Positions 9,958 to 20,979 of a stretch of 57,949 nucleotides of DNA are shown here, one piece after another. The stretch covers positions 1 through 57,949 of the forward strand of contig NZ_JACESE010000023.1 in assembly GCF_013911965.1 (NCBI RefSeq), in the 5' to 3' direction. The translations under genes were made by a program, and so were the position numbers. Each line of letters begins with the position of its first letter. Position 1 is the stretch's first letter. The notes below the pieces were generated by a model that was not told the origin of the DNA, made no database searches, and worked only from the letters and a program-made list of their open reading frames with translations. The stretch is from Phenylobacterium sp. (GTDB lineage Bacteria > Pseudomonadota > Alphaproteobacteria > Caulobacterales > Caulobacteraceae).

Positions 9958-10941
9958 ATGCCCGTCAGCCGCGAAGTCCACCTCGTTCAGCGCCCCAGCG
10001 GCATGCCGCGCGAGGACGAATTCCAGATCGTCGAGACCAACGTCCCCGACGCGGCCGACGGCCAGGTGCTGGTCCAGAACCTCTACATGTCGGTCGACCC
10101 GGCCATGCGCCCGCGCCTGACGGCCGGCCAGGAGCTGAACGAGGCCATGATGGGCGGGGCGCTGGGCCGCGTCGTCCAGTCCAAGCACGGCGACTTCGCC
10201 GTCGGCGACCTGGTCTCCAACCGGCTGGGCTTCCGCGAGTACTTCGTCTCCGACGGCAAGGGCCTGTCGAAGCTGACGCCGGCCGAGGGCCTGCCGCTCA
10301 CCGTCCACATGCACGCGCTCGGCATGACCGGCTTCACGGCCTATGGCGGCATCCTCTTCATCGGGGCGCTGAAGGAGGGCGAGCAGGTCTTCGTCTCCAC
10401 CGCCGCCGGCGCGGTGGGCTCGGTCGCCGCCCAGATCGCCAAGATCAAGAACTGCTACGTGGTCGGCTCCACGGGCTCGGAGGACAAGGCCGCCTGGCTG
10501 CGCGACGAGGTCGGGCTGGACGCGGTGATCAACTACAAGACGCAAGCCATCCGCCAGGCCCTGGAAGAGGCGACGCCCAAGGGGATCGACGTCTATTTCG
10601 AGAATGTCGGCGGCGAGCACCTGGAGGCCGCCCTGCGCCGCATGAACACGCTGGGCCGCATCCCGGTCTGCGGCATGATCTCGGGCTATAACGAGGGCCA
10701 GGCGCCGGTGCGCAATCTTTCTAACATCATCTATTCGCGGGTGATGCTGCGCGGCTTCGTCGGCACGGACTTCATGCACCTGCAGCCCGACTTCCAGCGC
10801 GACATGGCCGGCTGGCTGCGCGAGGGCAAGATCAAGTACCAGGAGACGGTGATGGACGGCATCGCGTCCGCGCCCAAGGCCCTGATCGGCCTGATGGAGG
10901 GCGCCAACACCGGCAAGATGCTGGTCAAGCTGGCGGACTAG
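9958..10941 (+). CDS. NADP-dependent medium-chain reductase, CurA/leukotriene B4 dehydrogenase type
   Basis: The 327-residue protein belongs to the zinc-independent medium-chain dehydrogenases that reduce activated double bonds of enones with NADPH (curcumin reductase CurA and prostaglandin reductase are relatives). Characteristic pieces are LYMSVDPAMRPRL near the N-terminus, GMTGFTAYGG, the Rossmann loop SAAAGAVGS-like STAAGAVGSVAAQIAK, and YFENVGG. The ATG at 9958 is preceded by GGGAGG at ideal spacing. It is a single gene ending at a dispersed repeat element that separates it from a convergent CoA ligase gene. The natural substrate is unknown. Confidence 0.88.
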   Translation: MPVSREVHLVQRPSGMPREDEFQIVETNVPDAADGQVLVQNLYMSVDPAMRPRLTAGQELNEAMMGGALGRVVQSKHGDFAVGDLVSNRLGFREYFVSDGKGLSKLTPAEGLPLTVHMHALGMTGFTAYGGILFIGALKEGEQVFVSTAAGAVGSVAAQIAKIKNCYVVGSTGSEDKAAWLRDEVGLDAVINYKTQAIRQALEEATPKGIDVYFENVGGEHLEAALRRMNTLGRIPVCGMISGYNEGQAPVRNLSNIIYSRVMLRGFVGTDFMHLQPDFQRDMAGWLREGKIKYQETVMDGIASAPKALIGLMEGANTGKMLVKLAD

Positions 10942-10954
10942 AGGGCGCCTGAGA

Positions 10955-11079
10955 CCCCCTCAGTCGCTTCGCGACAGCTCCCCCTGGCAGGGGGAGCATC
11001 TTCGCACGGCGCTCGCCAAAACCGCTGCGCAGATCCTCCCCCTCAGCGAGGGGGAGGTGGCCCGGAGGGCCGGAGGGGG
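10955..11079 (+). repeat. Dispersed intergenic repeat, copy 1 (about 125 bp)
   Basis: The element opens with CCCCCTCAGTCGCTTCGCGA and ends with GGCCGGAGGGGG. It contains two hairpins, CTCCCCC/GGGGGAG and CCTCCCCCT/AGGGGGAGG. A nearly identical full-length copy is at 48317-48442 and a shortened one at 42183-42250. Here it fills the gap between two convergent genes. Confidence 0.85.
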
Positions 11080-11115
11080 CCTGCCGCCTGCCCGCCCCCC
11101 AAGCCGCCCTCGCCC

Positions 11116-12594
11116 TCAGGCCGGCTCGGCCTTGAGCGCGGCGATCCGCGCCTCGCGCAGGGCCGAGCGGCGGACCTTGCCGGCGTCGTCGCGCAGGGGC
11201 TCGTCCACGAACTCGTAGGTGCGCGGCTGCTTGTAGGTGACGAGGCGCCCGGCCAGGTGGGCGCGCAGCTCGTCTTCCGTGGTCGGCCGGCTCACCTGGA
11301 CGATGGCGTGGATCTTGTTGCCCAGGTCGTCGTCGGGAATGCCGATGACGGCGCAGGACTGCACGCTCTCGAACTCTTCGAGCGCCGCCTCGATCTCGGC
11401 CGGATAGACGTTGGAGCCGCCCACCAGGATCATGTCGGTGCGCCGGTCGGCCAGATAGAGATAGCCGTCCTCGTCGAACCAGCCGATGTCGCCCAGGCTT
11501 TCCCAGCCGCCGGGCAGGGTCTTGGCCGTGGCGCCGACATAGCGGTAGCTCGGCGGCGCGCCTTCCGGCCGGCGCATGTAGATCTCGCCCACCTCGCCGG
11601 GGGGCAGCGGCTTTCCGTCCTCGCTCATGGCGACCATCTCGCCCATGCGCACCTTGCCCACCGAGCCGCGATGGGCGAGCCACTCGGTCCCGGAAATGAC
11701 GGTGGAGGCCTGGGCTTCGGTGCCGGCGTAGAGCTCCTGGATCACCTCGCCGCCTAGCCAGTGGATGAAGGCCTCCTTCAGCCAGGGCGGGCACGGCGCG
11801 GCCAGGTGCCAGAGGGTCTGCAGGGAGGAGAGGTCGTAACGACCCCGCGTTTCCTCGGGCAGATGCCAGATCCGGTTCATCATGGTCGGCACCATGTAGA
11901 TCCAGGTGGCCTTCCATCGCTCGATCTCGGCCAGGGTCTTTTCGGGATCGAACCTCGGCATCACCACCAGGTGGGCGCCCATGTTCATGGCCGACATCAT
12001 CATGCCGAAGCCGGCGTTGTGATAGAGCGGCGCCGGCAGGAGGGCGATGGAGTCCGAGCGCAGCTGCCAGCCGCCGACCTCGGGGATCTCCTTCACCGTC
12101 ACGCCGGGCTGGCCCGACAGGATCAGCTTGGGCCGTCCCGTCGAACCGCCGCTGGTCGGCGCCTTGGAGACGGGCGCAATGGCGTCGGGCAGGTCGCTGT
12201 CGTCGTCGGACTTCGCCGCGATCGCCTCGACGCCCACCAGCGGCCGGTCGATGGCGTGGTCGAAGGCGGCGATGACGATCGGCGTCCGGGCCAGCTCCAT
12301 GATCGCCTCGAGCTCGGCCTTCGGGAGGCGGAAGGAGACCGGCTGCGGCGTGGCGCCGATCTTCCACAGCGCCCAGCAGGCCTCGACGAAGCCGATGCTG
12401 TTGGGCAGGCCGAGGGTCACGAGGTCGCCGTGCTTCACCCCCAGGGCCTGCAGGCCGCGGGCGATGCGGTTGGTCCGGCGATGGAATTCGCCATAGGTCC
12501 GCGTCTCGTCCCCGCAGGAGACGGCGGGCGCCTCGGGCTTTTCGGCGGCGAGCTGGGCCAGGCGCGCGCCCAGCGAGATGGTCTCTTCGGCCAT
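11116..12594 (-). CDS. AMP-binding acyl/aryl acid-CoA ligase
   Basis: This 492-residue enzyme of the ANL superfamily adenylates a carboxylic acid and transfers it to CoA. The phosphate-binding loop is TSGGSTGRPK, unusual in having GG in place of SG. The ELYAGTEAQ motif, the DIGWFDEDGYLYLADRRTDMI hinge and VGGSNVYPAEIE follow, and the catalytic lysine lies in DDAGKVRRSAL near the end. Its closest family resemblance is to the bile acid/cyclohexane carboxylate-type ligases annotated in steroid- or aromatic-degrading bacteria, but the substrate cannot be deduced. It is monocistronic and convergent with the CurA-like gene across a repeat element. Confidence 0.83.
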   Translation of the reverse strand: MAEETISLGARLAQLAAEKPEAPAVSCGDETRTYGEFHRRTNRIARGLQALGVKHGDLVTLGLPNSIGFVEACWALWKIGATPQPVSFRLPKAELEAIMELARTPIVIAAFDHAIDRPLVGVEAIAAKSDDDSDLPDAIAPVSKAPTSGGSTGRPKLILSGQPGVTVKEIPEVGGWQLRSDSIALLPAPLYHNAGFGMMMSAMNMGAHLVVMPRFDPEKTLAEIERWKATWIYMVPTMMNRIWHLPEETRGRYDLSSLQTLWHLAAPCPPWLKEAFIHWLGGEVIQELYAGTEAQASTVISGTEWLAHRGSVGKVRMGEMVAMSEDGKPLPPGEVGEIYMRRPEGAPPSYRYVGATAKTLPGGWESLGDIGWFDEDGYLYLADRRTDMILVGGSNVYPAEIEAALEEFESVQSCAVIGIPDDDLGNKIHAIVQVSRPTTEDELRAHLAGRLVTYKQPRTYEFVDEPLRDDAGKVRRSALREARIAALKAEPA

Positions 12595-12786
12595 GCGGTC
12601 TCTTCCCTTGAAATATGAAGCCGCAGCTCGTTCGCCGTCCGCGGTCTCTATGAAATGGTATGCCGCCCAATGGCGCGGCGGCGGGCCTCAGTTTCCTCCC
12701 GCAGGCGCCGGCATGGCAAGGCCCTGGAAGATCATGCCCGCGCCCGATATGAGCGGGGCGAACGCCGCCAGCCCGAGGGAAGCCCC

Positions 12787-13260
12787 ATGTCCGCCATCTC
12801 CACCGCCGATCTCTCCGACGCGAACGAGGGCGCGGCCCAGGTCCTGCGTCTGCAGATGCGCGACCTCGGGGGACGGCGGGCCTTCTCCGGGCCGATCCGG
12901 ACGGTGCGCTGCCACGAGGACAATTCCAAGGTGAAGGCCGTGCTGGCCGCCCCGGGCGAGGGGGCCGTCCTGGTGGTCGACGGCGGCGGCTCGCTGAACT
13001 GCGCCCTGGTGGGCGACATGATCGCCGAGGGCGCGGTGAAGAACGGCTGGGCGGGCGTGGTGGTCCACGGCGCGGTGCGCGACGCGGCCGTCCTCGCCAC
13101 GCTCGACCTGGGCGTCAAGGCGCTCGGGACCATGCCGCTGCGCAGCGTGCGCCGGGACCAGGGGGAGACCGACGTGATCGTCGCCTTCGGCGGCGTGATC
13201 TTCACGCCCGGCGATCGCCTGTACGCCGACGAGGACGGCGTCGTGGTGCTGCCGGCCTAG
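12787..13260 (+). CDS. RraA-like protein (RNase E inhibitor / HMG-CHA aldolase fold)
   Basis: A 157-residue protein with the RraA fold. In E. coli, RraA binds RNase E and inhibits it; related family members are class II aldolases acting on 4-hydroxy-4-methyl-2-oxoglutarate. Diagnostic segments are [21 protein letters not shown] and the C-terminal [21 protein letters not shown]. The GAVRD motif is shared by both functional types, so the two cannot be separated by eye. The ATG at 12787 has GAGGGAA seven bases upstream. Its stop overlaps, tail to tail, the stop of the DUF2794 gene by four bases (CTAG). Confidence 0.85.
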   Translation: MSAISTADLSDANEGAAQVLRLQMRDLGGRRAFSGPIRTVRCHEDNSKVKAVLAAPGEGAVLVVDGGGSLNCALVGDMIAEGAVKNGWAGVVVHGAVRDAAVLATLDLGVKALGTMPLRSVRRDQGETDVIVAFGGVIFTPGDRLYADEDGVVVLPA

Positions 13261-13607
13261 TCCACGACCTTGAAGCGGCCCTTGTCGAAGAAGCGCAGCA
13301 CCTGGTCGAGTTCGTGCCCCCGGCGCAGGACCATGCCGCCCTGGCCGATGACGGCCCAGGCGCCCTGGCGCCGCGACAGCGCCGGGCGCTTCTCGATGCG
13401 GTAGAGGGGCGCTTCGGAGGCGCGGCGAAAGACGGAGAAGGCGCACGCCTCGCGGCCCGGTTCGATGGAATAGTCCCGCCACTCGCCGGCGGCGACCATG
13501 CGGCCATAGAGGCTGAGCAGGCGCTCGAACTCGCGGCGATGGAAGAAGATGGGACCGGCCTGCCGGCCCGGCGCGTGCGGATCGTTGGCGGACGGATCGA
13601 TGGCCAT
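13257..13607 (-). CDS. DUF2794 family protein
   Basis: A 116-residue soluble protein of the alphaproteobacterial DUF2794 family; no function is established. Family hallmarks are [18 protein letters not shown], the WRDY segment, [18 protein letters not shown] and the C-terminal [11 protein letters not shown]. There is no signal peptide or membrane segment. It is transcribed away from the non-coding stretch at 13608-14049, which must hold its promoter, and converges on the RraA-like gene. Confidence 0.85.
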   Translation of the reverse strand: MAIDPSANDPHAPGRQAGPIFFHRREFERLLSLYGRMVAAGEWRDYSIEPGREACAFSVFRRASEAPLYRIEKRPALSRRQGAWAVIGQGGMVLRRGHELDQVLRFFDKGRFKVVD

Positions 13608-13740
13608 CGCCGCGAGCGTGACTCAAACCGGCGGCGAATGCGAGGGGTGTTTGCAGCGCCGCGGCCGCGAAAAGCCCCCGCCGACACGCCGCGAAAAGAC
13701 CTTATTTCGGTCCAGCGCCCGCCTGTTTGGGCTTCGATAT

Positions 13741-13895
13741 TGAGAGCGTCGGTTGATCGGGACCACGTGGTTCCGGATCCTGAACAGCCCCCCCAGCCCC
13801 CCTGGGACTCCGGGCCTCGGTCAGCCGGCGTCATTCCCCTTCCCCTGAGAAGGCCCGCGCGGACCCCTGCCCCACTCCACCGCGCGGGCCTTTTT
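13741..13895 (+). ncRNA. Candidate small RNA with C-rich segment and intrinsic terminator
   Basis: The candidate includes a palindromic stem around CACGTG (13760-13774), a run of CCCCCCC-A-G-CCCCCC single-strand-prone sequence (about 13788-13802) and the terminator at 13851-13895. The nearest upstream plus-strand gene ends almost 600 bases earlier and an opposite-strand gene lies between. C-rich loops are typical of alphaproteobacterial regulatory RNAs that pair with ribosome binding sites. The 5' end is arbitrary because no clear promoter was recognised. Confidence 0.4.
13851..13895 (+). terminator. Strong Rho-independent terminator without an upstream gene
   Basis: AGGCCCGCGCGG (13851-13862) and CCGCGCGGGCCT (13880-13891) form a perfect 12-bp stem with a 17-base loop, followed by five T residues on the plus strand. 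On the minus strand no T-run follows, so it is directional. Confidence 0.85.
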
Positions 13896-14049
13896 CGTGC
13901 GCGTTCCTCGGGACGGCTGCGGGCCCGTCGCGTCATGCTCGCCCTTGTGGCGCGCATCCCTGTCGAGGGCGGCCGCGAGCGTCACAGGGGATTCCCGGCG
14001 CAAGGCCGGGAATGACGGAAAGAAGAGTCCTGGAAAGACCCCGCACCCC

Positions 14050-14763
14050 TCAGGGGCGGGCGAGCATGGTCTCGCGGGGCTTGGCGCCCAGGATGCGGCC
14101 GCCCTTGGCCGCCTGGACGATGACGAGCGTCTGCAACCCGTCCTCCGGCGCCTCGGGCACCGCATAGGCCGTCGGCCGGCCGCGCCAGGCGCCCAGGCGG
14201 ACGATCTGGCGCACCACGTTGCGCTGCTCCAGCGTCTGGCCCTTGTTCTCGCCCTTCCTGACCTGCACCTCGCGCGGGCGCGGATCGTAGCGCACCAGCC
14301 AGACCTCGCCGCCCCCGCGGGGTGCGGGGCCGGAACCCACGTCCACCCGGCGCGGGCCGATAAACTGGATGTCCGGCGCCGGCGGCCGGCTGCGCAGCGC
14401 CTCGTCCAGCAGCGCCTCGGCCTTGTCGGCCTCGGCGGCCGAGGTCTCCAGGGCGCCGTTGATGACGATCTGCGGCGTGTAGGGCTCGCGCAGGGAGAGC
14501 TGGTTCAGATAGGCCCGCTGCCGTTCGGCGAACTCCGGCTGGGCGAAGGTGTCGGCCCAGCCCAGATAGTCCCAGTAGTCGACCGCGAAGGTCAGCGTCA
14601 CCACCCCGGGACGGTCGGCCAGTTCATTGACGAAGGCGTTGGCCTCCGCGCAGGCGGCGCAGCCCTGGGCGGTATAGACCTCGACGATCACCGGCGGCTT
14701 GGCCGCGGCGGCGGCGACCGGGGTCGCGAGCAGGCAAAGGGCGGCGAAGGCGGCGCGGATCAT
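14050..14763 (-). CDS. DUF1223 thioredoxin-like secreted protein
   Basis: A 237-residue exported protein of the DUF1223 family, which has a thioredoxin-like fold. From the ATG at 14763 the first 20 residues form a signal peptide ending in alanines. The redox-type CxxC is GCAAC in YTAQGCAACAEAN, followed by the family's invariant VDYWDYLGW and YTPQIVINGA segments. Function is unestablished; the CxxC suggests thiol redox or metal handling in the periplasm. A longer reading from 14829 is possible but would bury the signal peptide. It lies downstream of, and in the same direction as, aconitase, from which it is separated by a terminator. Confidence 0.85.
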   Translation of the reverse strand: MIRAAFAALCLLATPVAAAAAKPPVIVEVYTAQGCAACAEANAFVNELADRPGVVTLTFAVDYWDYLGWADTFAQPEFAERQRAYLNQLSLREPYTPQIVINGALETSAAEADKAEALLDEALRSRPPAPDIQFIGPRRVDVGSGPAPRGGGEVWLVRYDPRPREVQVRKGENKGQTLEQRNVVRQIVRLGAWRGRPTAYAVPEAPEDGLQTLVIVQAAKGGRILGAKPRETMLARP

Positions 14764-14866
14764 GCGCGCGCAATAAAGCGGACTTGCCGGCTTTGCGCGT
14801 CTCAACAACGTGTGAGCGATAAGCGACATAAGCGCCGTTTCCGAGCGTTTTCAGGGTCCCTCAATG

Positions 14867-14897
14867 AAAAGGGGCCGCGACGATCGCCGCGGCCCCC
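14867..14897 (-). terminator. Rho-independent terminator of acnA
   Basis: On the minus strand GGGGCCGCG and CGCGGCCCC form a stem around an eight-base loop, followed by TTTT. It begins about 23 bases after the acnA stop. Confidence 0.85.
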
Positions 14898-14920
14898 GTT
14901 CAACCCGCAGGTGCGGCGGC

Positions 14921-17608
<2,688 letters not shown>

Positions 17609-17819
17609 CCTAAAGGATCCTCTCTCTGTTCACGGCCGCCCAACGACCGCCCCCGGGATCGCGCGCTCAACGGGAGGGACCCACAGCGTCCAGCCCAGCG
17701 CCGCGTACGCCCCCTCGGGTGGCGACGGCCGCGCGTGTCATAGACCCGCGCGAAAGCCTCGTCCATGACGGCGACAGGGACATTTTGCAGACGGGCCAGT
17801 TGTTCGTGAAGGTGACGGG

Positions 17820-18419
17820 GTGATCACCCAGGTTTCGATCCAGTCGCTGGCCCTCTCGCGCGGCGGGCGTCAGTTGTTCTCGCGACTTATTCTCAAGTTT
17901 GACCGCGGCGAGGCCGTGGCCCTGACCGGCCGCAACGGCGCGGGCAAGACGAGTCTGCTGCGCGCCGTCGCCGGCCTGATCGCGCCGGATTCCGGCGACA
18001 TCGGCTTCGGCGGGCTCGATCCGGCCGAGGCGCGCGAACACATGCATCTGCTGGGTCATCTCGACGGGCTGAAGAGCGGCCGCACGGCCCGCGACGAACT
18101 TTCCTTCTGGACCCGCTTCGCCGGCGGAACCGAGGACGCGGCGGCCGCGGCCGCCGAGCGGCTGGAGCTCGCCCGCCTGCTGGACCTGGAGGTCCGCCGG
18201 CTGTCGGCGGGGCAGAAGCGGCGCCTGGCGCTCGCCCGGCTGCTCGCCGCGCCGCGGCCGCTCTGGCTGCTGGACGAGCCGCTCAGCCCGCTGGACGCCG
18301 AATGGCGGGCCCGCTTCGGCGAGATCATGGGCGAACACCTGGCCGGCGGCGGCCTGATCCTGGCCGCCGTCCACGATCCCCTGCCGATTCCGGCCCGCGG
18401 CGTGGAGATCGGCCGATGA
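17820..18419 (+). CDS. ccmA: Haem exporter ATP-binding protein CcmA
   Basis: CcmA (199 residues) is the ATPase of the CcmABCD complex, which releases haem-loaded CcmE for cytochrome c assembly. Walker A is GRNGAGKTS (about residues 38-46), the signature is the CcmA-type LSAGQKRR, Walker B is LWLLDEP followed by LSPLDAEW. The switch histidine is in AAVHDP. It starts at GTG and overlaps ccmB by four bases (ATGA). ccmC, ccmD and ccmG are about 6 kb further on rather than directly downstream. Confidence 0.93.
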   Translation: MITQVSIQSLALSRGGRQLFSRLILKFDRGEAVALTGRNGAGKTSLLRAVAGLIAPDSGDIGFGGLDPAEAREHMHLLGHLDGLKSGRTARDELSFWTRFAGGTEDAAAAAAERLELARLLDLEVRRLSAGQKRRLALARLLAAPRPLWLLDEPLSPLDAEWRARFGEIMGEHLAGGGLILAAVHDPLPIPARGVEIGR

Positions 18420-19081
18420 GCCGGCTCTCCGTCCTGCTCGCCCGCGAGACCGCGCTCGCCTGGGGCCGCGGCGGCGGCCCCCTGGTGGCGGTGGGCTTCT
18501 ACGCCGGCGTCGCCACCCTCCTGCCGCTCGCCGTGGGTTCGGAGCCCGAGCGGCTGGCCGCCGTCGCGCCCGGCGCGGCCTGGGTGGCCCTGGCGCTGGC
18601 CGCGCTCCTGTCGCTGGACCGCCTGTTCGAGCGCGACTTCGAGGACGGGGCGCTCGACCTGCTCACCCTGTCCGCGGTCCCGCTGGAGCTCGTCTGCGCC
18701 GCCAAGTGCCTGGCCCAGTGGCTGGCCACGGGCCTGCCCCTGGCGCTCGCCGCGCCGCTGGCGGCCATCGCGCTCGGGGCGGAGCCCCGCCTCGCCCCGC
18801 TGGTCCTGGCCTGCGCGGCGCTTGGCGGCCTCGCCTTTTCCTTCACCGGCGGCATCGGGGCGGCGCTCAGCCTCGGCGCACGCCGCGGCGGCCTGCTGAC
18901 GGCGGTGATCGTCCTGCCTCTCTTCGTGCCGCCGGTCATCTTCGGCGGCGGCGCCCTGGCGGCTTTCGCCGGCGGCCTGCCCTGGAGCGCAGGCTTCGCC
19001 CTGCTCGGCGCCTACGCCGCCGCCGCCGCCGCCCTCGGCCCGCTGGCCATGGCCGCGGCCTGCCGCAACGCGCTGTCCTGA
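18416..19081 (+). CDS. ccmB: Haem exporter permease CcmB
   Basis: CcmB (221 residues) is the integral membrane partner of CcmA. The protein is almost entirely hydrophobic and shows about six membrane segments. Recognisable pieces are [22 protein letters not shown] at the N-terminus, [17 protein letters not shown] in the first loop, and the conserved [15 protein letters not shown] segment. The ATG at 18416 overlaps the ccmA stop, implying translational coupling. Other ccm genes (ccmE, ccmF, ccmH) are not in the window. Confidence 0.93.
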   Translation: MSRLSVLLARETALAWGRGGGPLVAVGFYAGVATLLPLAVGSEPERLAAVAPGAAWVALALAALLSLDRLFERDFEDGALDLLTLSAVPLELVCAAKCLAQWLATGLPLALAAPLAAIALGAEPRLAPLVLACAALGGLAFSFTGGIGAALSLGARRGGLLTAVIVLPLFVPPVIFGGGALAAFAGGLPWSAGFALLGAYAAAAAALGPLAMAAACRNALS

Positions 19082-19160
19082 GGCTTCCCGTTCGCGCCCC
19101 AGGGTCGGGACCGCGACGGAATCCCCGGGCTCCCGCGTGCAAGGTCTCGAGAGGGGCGAC

Positions 19161-19727
19161 ATGCAATCGAGGAAGACCCTGATGAGAACCTTCAAGACCT
19201 TCGCCGCCGCCGGCGGCGCCGTCGCGATCCTGGCGCTGGGCGCCGCCGCCCAGGCCCAGCAGCCGCCCGCCCCGGGGGGCCAGCGCCCGCCCATGGAAGG
19301 TCGCCAGCGCCCGGATCCGGCCGAGATGGGCGCCCACATGGCCGAGCGCATGACCGCCGTCCTGCAGCTCACCCCGCAGCAGAAGCCGGCCCTGGACGCC
19401 TTCCTCGCGGCCATGGCCCCGCCGGAAGGCGCCCGCCAGGACCGCCGGAAGGACATGGCCGAGATGCGCGGCATGACCACGCCCCAGCGGCTGGACGCCA
19501 TGGCCGCCCGCATGGCCGAGCGCCAGCAGGCCTTCGCCCGCCGCGCCGAGGCGACCAAGCGCTTCTACGCCCAGCTGACGCCCGCCCAGCAGAAGGCCTT
19601 CGACGCCCTCGGCCCCATGGGCCGCGGCATGGGACCGGGCATGGGGCCGGGCAAGGGCCCCGGCATGGGTCACGGCGGGATGGGCCACGGCGGCATGGGC
19701 CCGGGCGGCCACAGCCGCGGACGGTAG
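19161..19727 (+). CDS. LTxxQ-motif (Spy/CpxP-like) periplasmic protein with Gly-Met-His tail
   Basis: A 188-residue exported protein with a signal peptide (LALGAAAQAQ) and two LTxxQ motifs, LTPQQ and LTPAQQ, about 70 residues apart. These motifs define the Spy/CpxP family of periplasmic stress chaperones and metal-response proteins. The middle is helical and rich in methionine. The C-terminal 35 residues are a tandem GMGPG/GHGGM run that could bind metal ions such as copper. The ATG at 19161 is preceded by GAGAGGGG; an ATG at 19182 is also possible. It follows ccmB after 79 bases and may be co-transcribed. Confidence 0.75.
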   Translation: MQSRKTLMRTFKTFAAAGGAVAILALGAAAQAQQPPAPGGQRPPMEGRQRPDPAEMGAHMAERMTAVLQLTPQQKPALDAFLAAMAPPEGARQDRRKDMAEMRGMTTPQRLDAMAARMAERQQAFARRAEATKRFYAQLTPAQQKAFDALGPMGRGMGPGMGPGKGPGMGHGGMGHGGMGPGGHSRGR

Positions 19728-19882
19728 GCGCCGCCGCGCCGGGGCGCGGCCGAGGGCTCTCCTTCCAGGAGGAGGGCCGCCCGCGGGCGCCGGCGCCTCG
19801 GATCACCAGGACGTGCAGGCGCACCTTTGGCGCGAAGCATTCCCTTTTCCGCAGAACGCGCCTATACGGAATATCGAACACC

Positions 19883-19902
19883 GCCCGGCCGAAAGGCCGG
19901 GC
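19883..19902 (+). promoter_or_regulatory. 5'-UTR hairpin with GAAA tetraloop upstream of DUF1013 gene
   Basis: GCCCGGCC and GGCCGGGC form a perfect 8-bp stem capped by the very stable GNRA loop GAAA. It ends 23 bases before the ATG at 19926, leaving the GGAG ribosome binding site exposed. No run of T follows directly, so it is more likely an mRNA-stabilising or regulatory hairpin than a terminator. Confidence 0.55.
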
Positions 19903-19925
19903 GCCGTCGTTTCTGGAGTACGGCC

Positions 19926-20606
19926 ATGACCGACATCTTGATGCCCAAGGCGACCGCCGTCTGGCTGGTCGACAACACCTCGCTCACCTTCGAGCAGATC
20001 GCCGACTTCTGCGGCCTCCATCCGCTGGAGGTCCGGGGCATCGCCGACGGCGAGGTGGCGCGCGACATCCGCGGCGCCGATCCCATCGCCAACGGCCAGC
20101 TCTCGCGCGAGGAGCTGGACGCCGCGCAGAAGAACGCCGCCTATCGCATGAAGGCCCAGAAGAGCCGCCATGCGGAGCTGCTGAAGCCGACCAAGAAGGC
20201 GCCGCGCTACACGCCCGTGTCGCGCCGCCAGGACCGGCCGGACGCCATCGCCTGGTTCCTGCGCAACCACCCGGAGGTGCCGGACAGCCAGATCGCGCGC
20301 CTCCTGGGCACGACCAAGGCGACGATCGACCAGATCCGCAACCGCACCCACTGGAATTCGGCCAACATCAAGCCGGTCGACCCGGTGACCCTGGGTCTCG
20401 CCAGCCAGCTGGAGCTGGACGCCGTCGTGCGCAAGGCGGCCGAGAAGAAGGCCAAGGAAGACGACAAGCTGAAGGCCGAGGGCTTCGAAGGTCCTTCCCT
20501 TCGCCCGGCCTCCGAGACCGGCGCCTTCGTCGAGGATTCCGACCAGCCCGAGTATGAGGGCGCCGAGCACGCGCCCCAAGCCGGGGTCGAGGCCGACGAG
20601 GACTGA
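19926..20606 (+). CDS. DUF1013 family DNA-binding-like transcriptional regulator
   Basis: A 226-residue alphaproteobacterial protein of the DUF1013 family. The first 60 residues read as a helix-turn-helix (LTFEQIADFCGLHPLEVRGIADGE), and a second helix-turn-helix lies near the middle (DSQIARLLGTTKATIDQIRNRTHW). The C-terminus is acidic. I recall a DUF1013 protein named TrcR as an RNA-polymerase-associated regulator in Caulobacter relatives, but I cannot verify that equivalence here, so no symbol is given. The ATG at 19926 has GGAG nine bases upstream. It is convergent with a DUF465 gene across a bidirectional terminator. Confidence 0.83.
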   Translation: MTDILMPKATAVWLVDNTSLTFEQIADFCGLHPLEVRGIADGEVARDIRGADPIANGQLSREELDAAQKNAAYRMKAQKSRHAELLKPTKKAPRYTPVSRRQDRPDAIAWFLRNHPEVPDSQIARLLGTTKATIDQIRNRTHWNSANIKPVDPVTLGLASQLELDAVVRKAAEKKAKEDDKLKAEGFEGPSLRPASETGAFVEDSDQPEYEGAEHAPQAGVEADED

Positions 20607-20637
20607 ACGGTCCCTGGCAGGCTGCGCCGTGACGAGA

Positions 20638-20662
20638 AAGGCCCGCGCGTCGCGCGGGCCTT
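20638..20662. terminator. Bidirectional terminator between convergent genes
   Basis: AAGGCCCGCGC and GCGCGGGCCTT form a perfect 11-bp stem with a three-base loop. Interrupted T-rich sequence follows on the plus strand (TTGTTCGTTT), and AAA flanks the other side. It separates the convergent DUF1013 and DUF465 genes. Confidence 0.8.
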
Positions 20663-20676
20663 GTTCGTTTCCGGAC

Positions 20677-20850
20677 CTAGTGGGTCGAACGCCGAAGCGT
20701 CTCCATCTCTTCCTTGAGGCGCAGCTTTCGGCGCTTCATTTCCTGGACCCGGAGATCGCTTCCAGCGGGGCTTCGCATTTCGTCCTGGATCGCCTTTTCC
20801 AGAGTCTCGTGGCGGGATCCCAGCTCGCGGATGCGGGCGTCGACGGCCAT
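20677..20850 (-). CDS. Small DUF465 (YdcH-like) coiled-coil protein
   Basis: A 57-residue protein that reads MAVDARIRELGSRHETLEKA, then a proline-glycine turn (RSPAGSD), then a lysine- and arginine-rich helix ending METLRRSTH. This two-helix layout with RVQEMKRRKLRLKEE is the DUF465 pattern. A perfect GAGGAGG ribosome binding site lies nine bases before the ATG. Function is unknown; the family is abundant in alphaproteobacteria. A second member sits 1.3 kb away at 22135. Confidence 0.8.
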   Translation of the reverse strand: MAVDARIRELGSRHETLEKAIQDEMRSPAGSDLRVQEMKRRKLRLKEEMETLRRSTH

Positions 20851-20979
20851 AGGTACGCCTCCTCTGTGTTATGGACCTGACAACTGAACACCCCCTACGC
20901 GGAGGTGTCAGATCAAATATGATTGCGTGATGGTTGGCCCGCGGTAACCGCCGGGCGATTGAGCGGAGGGTGGGGCGGA

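Larger units (their letters stand above)
13608..14049. other. 442-base non-coding stretch
   Basis: No convincing gene is present. The left part must contain the promoter of the minus-strand DUF2794 gene. The middle holds a C-rich segment and a strong plus-strand terminator (13851-13895) that no plus-strand gene explains. The right part has a perfect hairpin, ATTCCCGGC (13991-13999) with GCCGGGAAT (14005-14013), resembling a common dispersed alphaproteobacterial palindrome (TTCCCGGC/GCCGGGAA). Confidence 0.7.

Noticed and set aside
13741-13895. Signal recognition particle RNA, 6S RNA or tmRNA as the identity of the orphan transcript
   Set aside because: The conserved SRP GGAAG/AGCA loop, a tmRNA tRNA-like end and a 6S-like long closing stem were looked for and not found.
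19620-19727. Tandem GC-rich DNA repeat that might be a minisatellite
   Set aside because: It is in frame within the LTxxQ protein and encodes Gly-Met-His repeats, so it is better described as a coding repeat.
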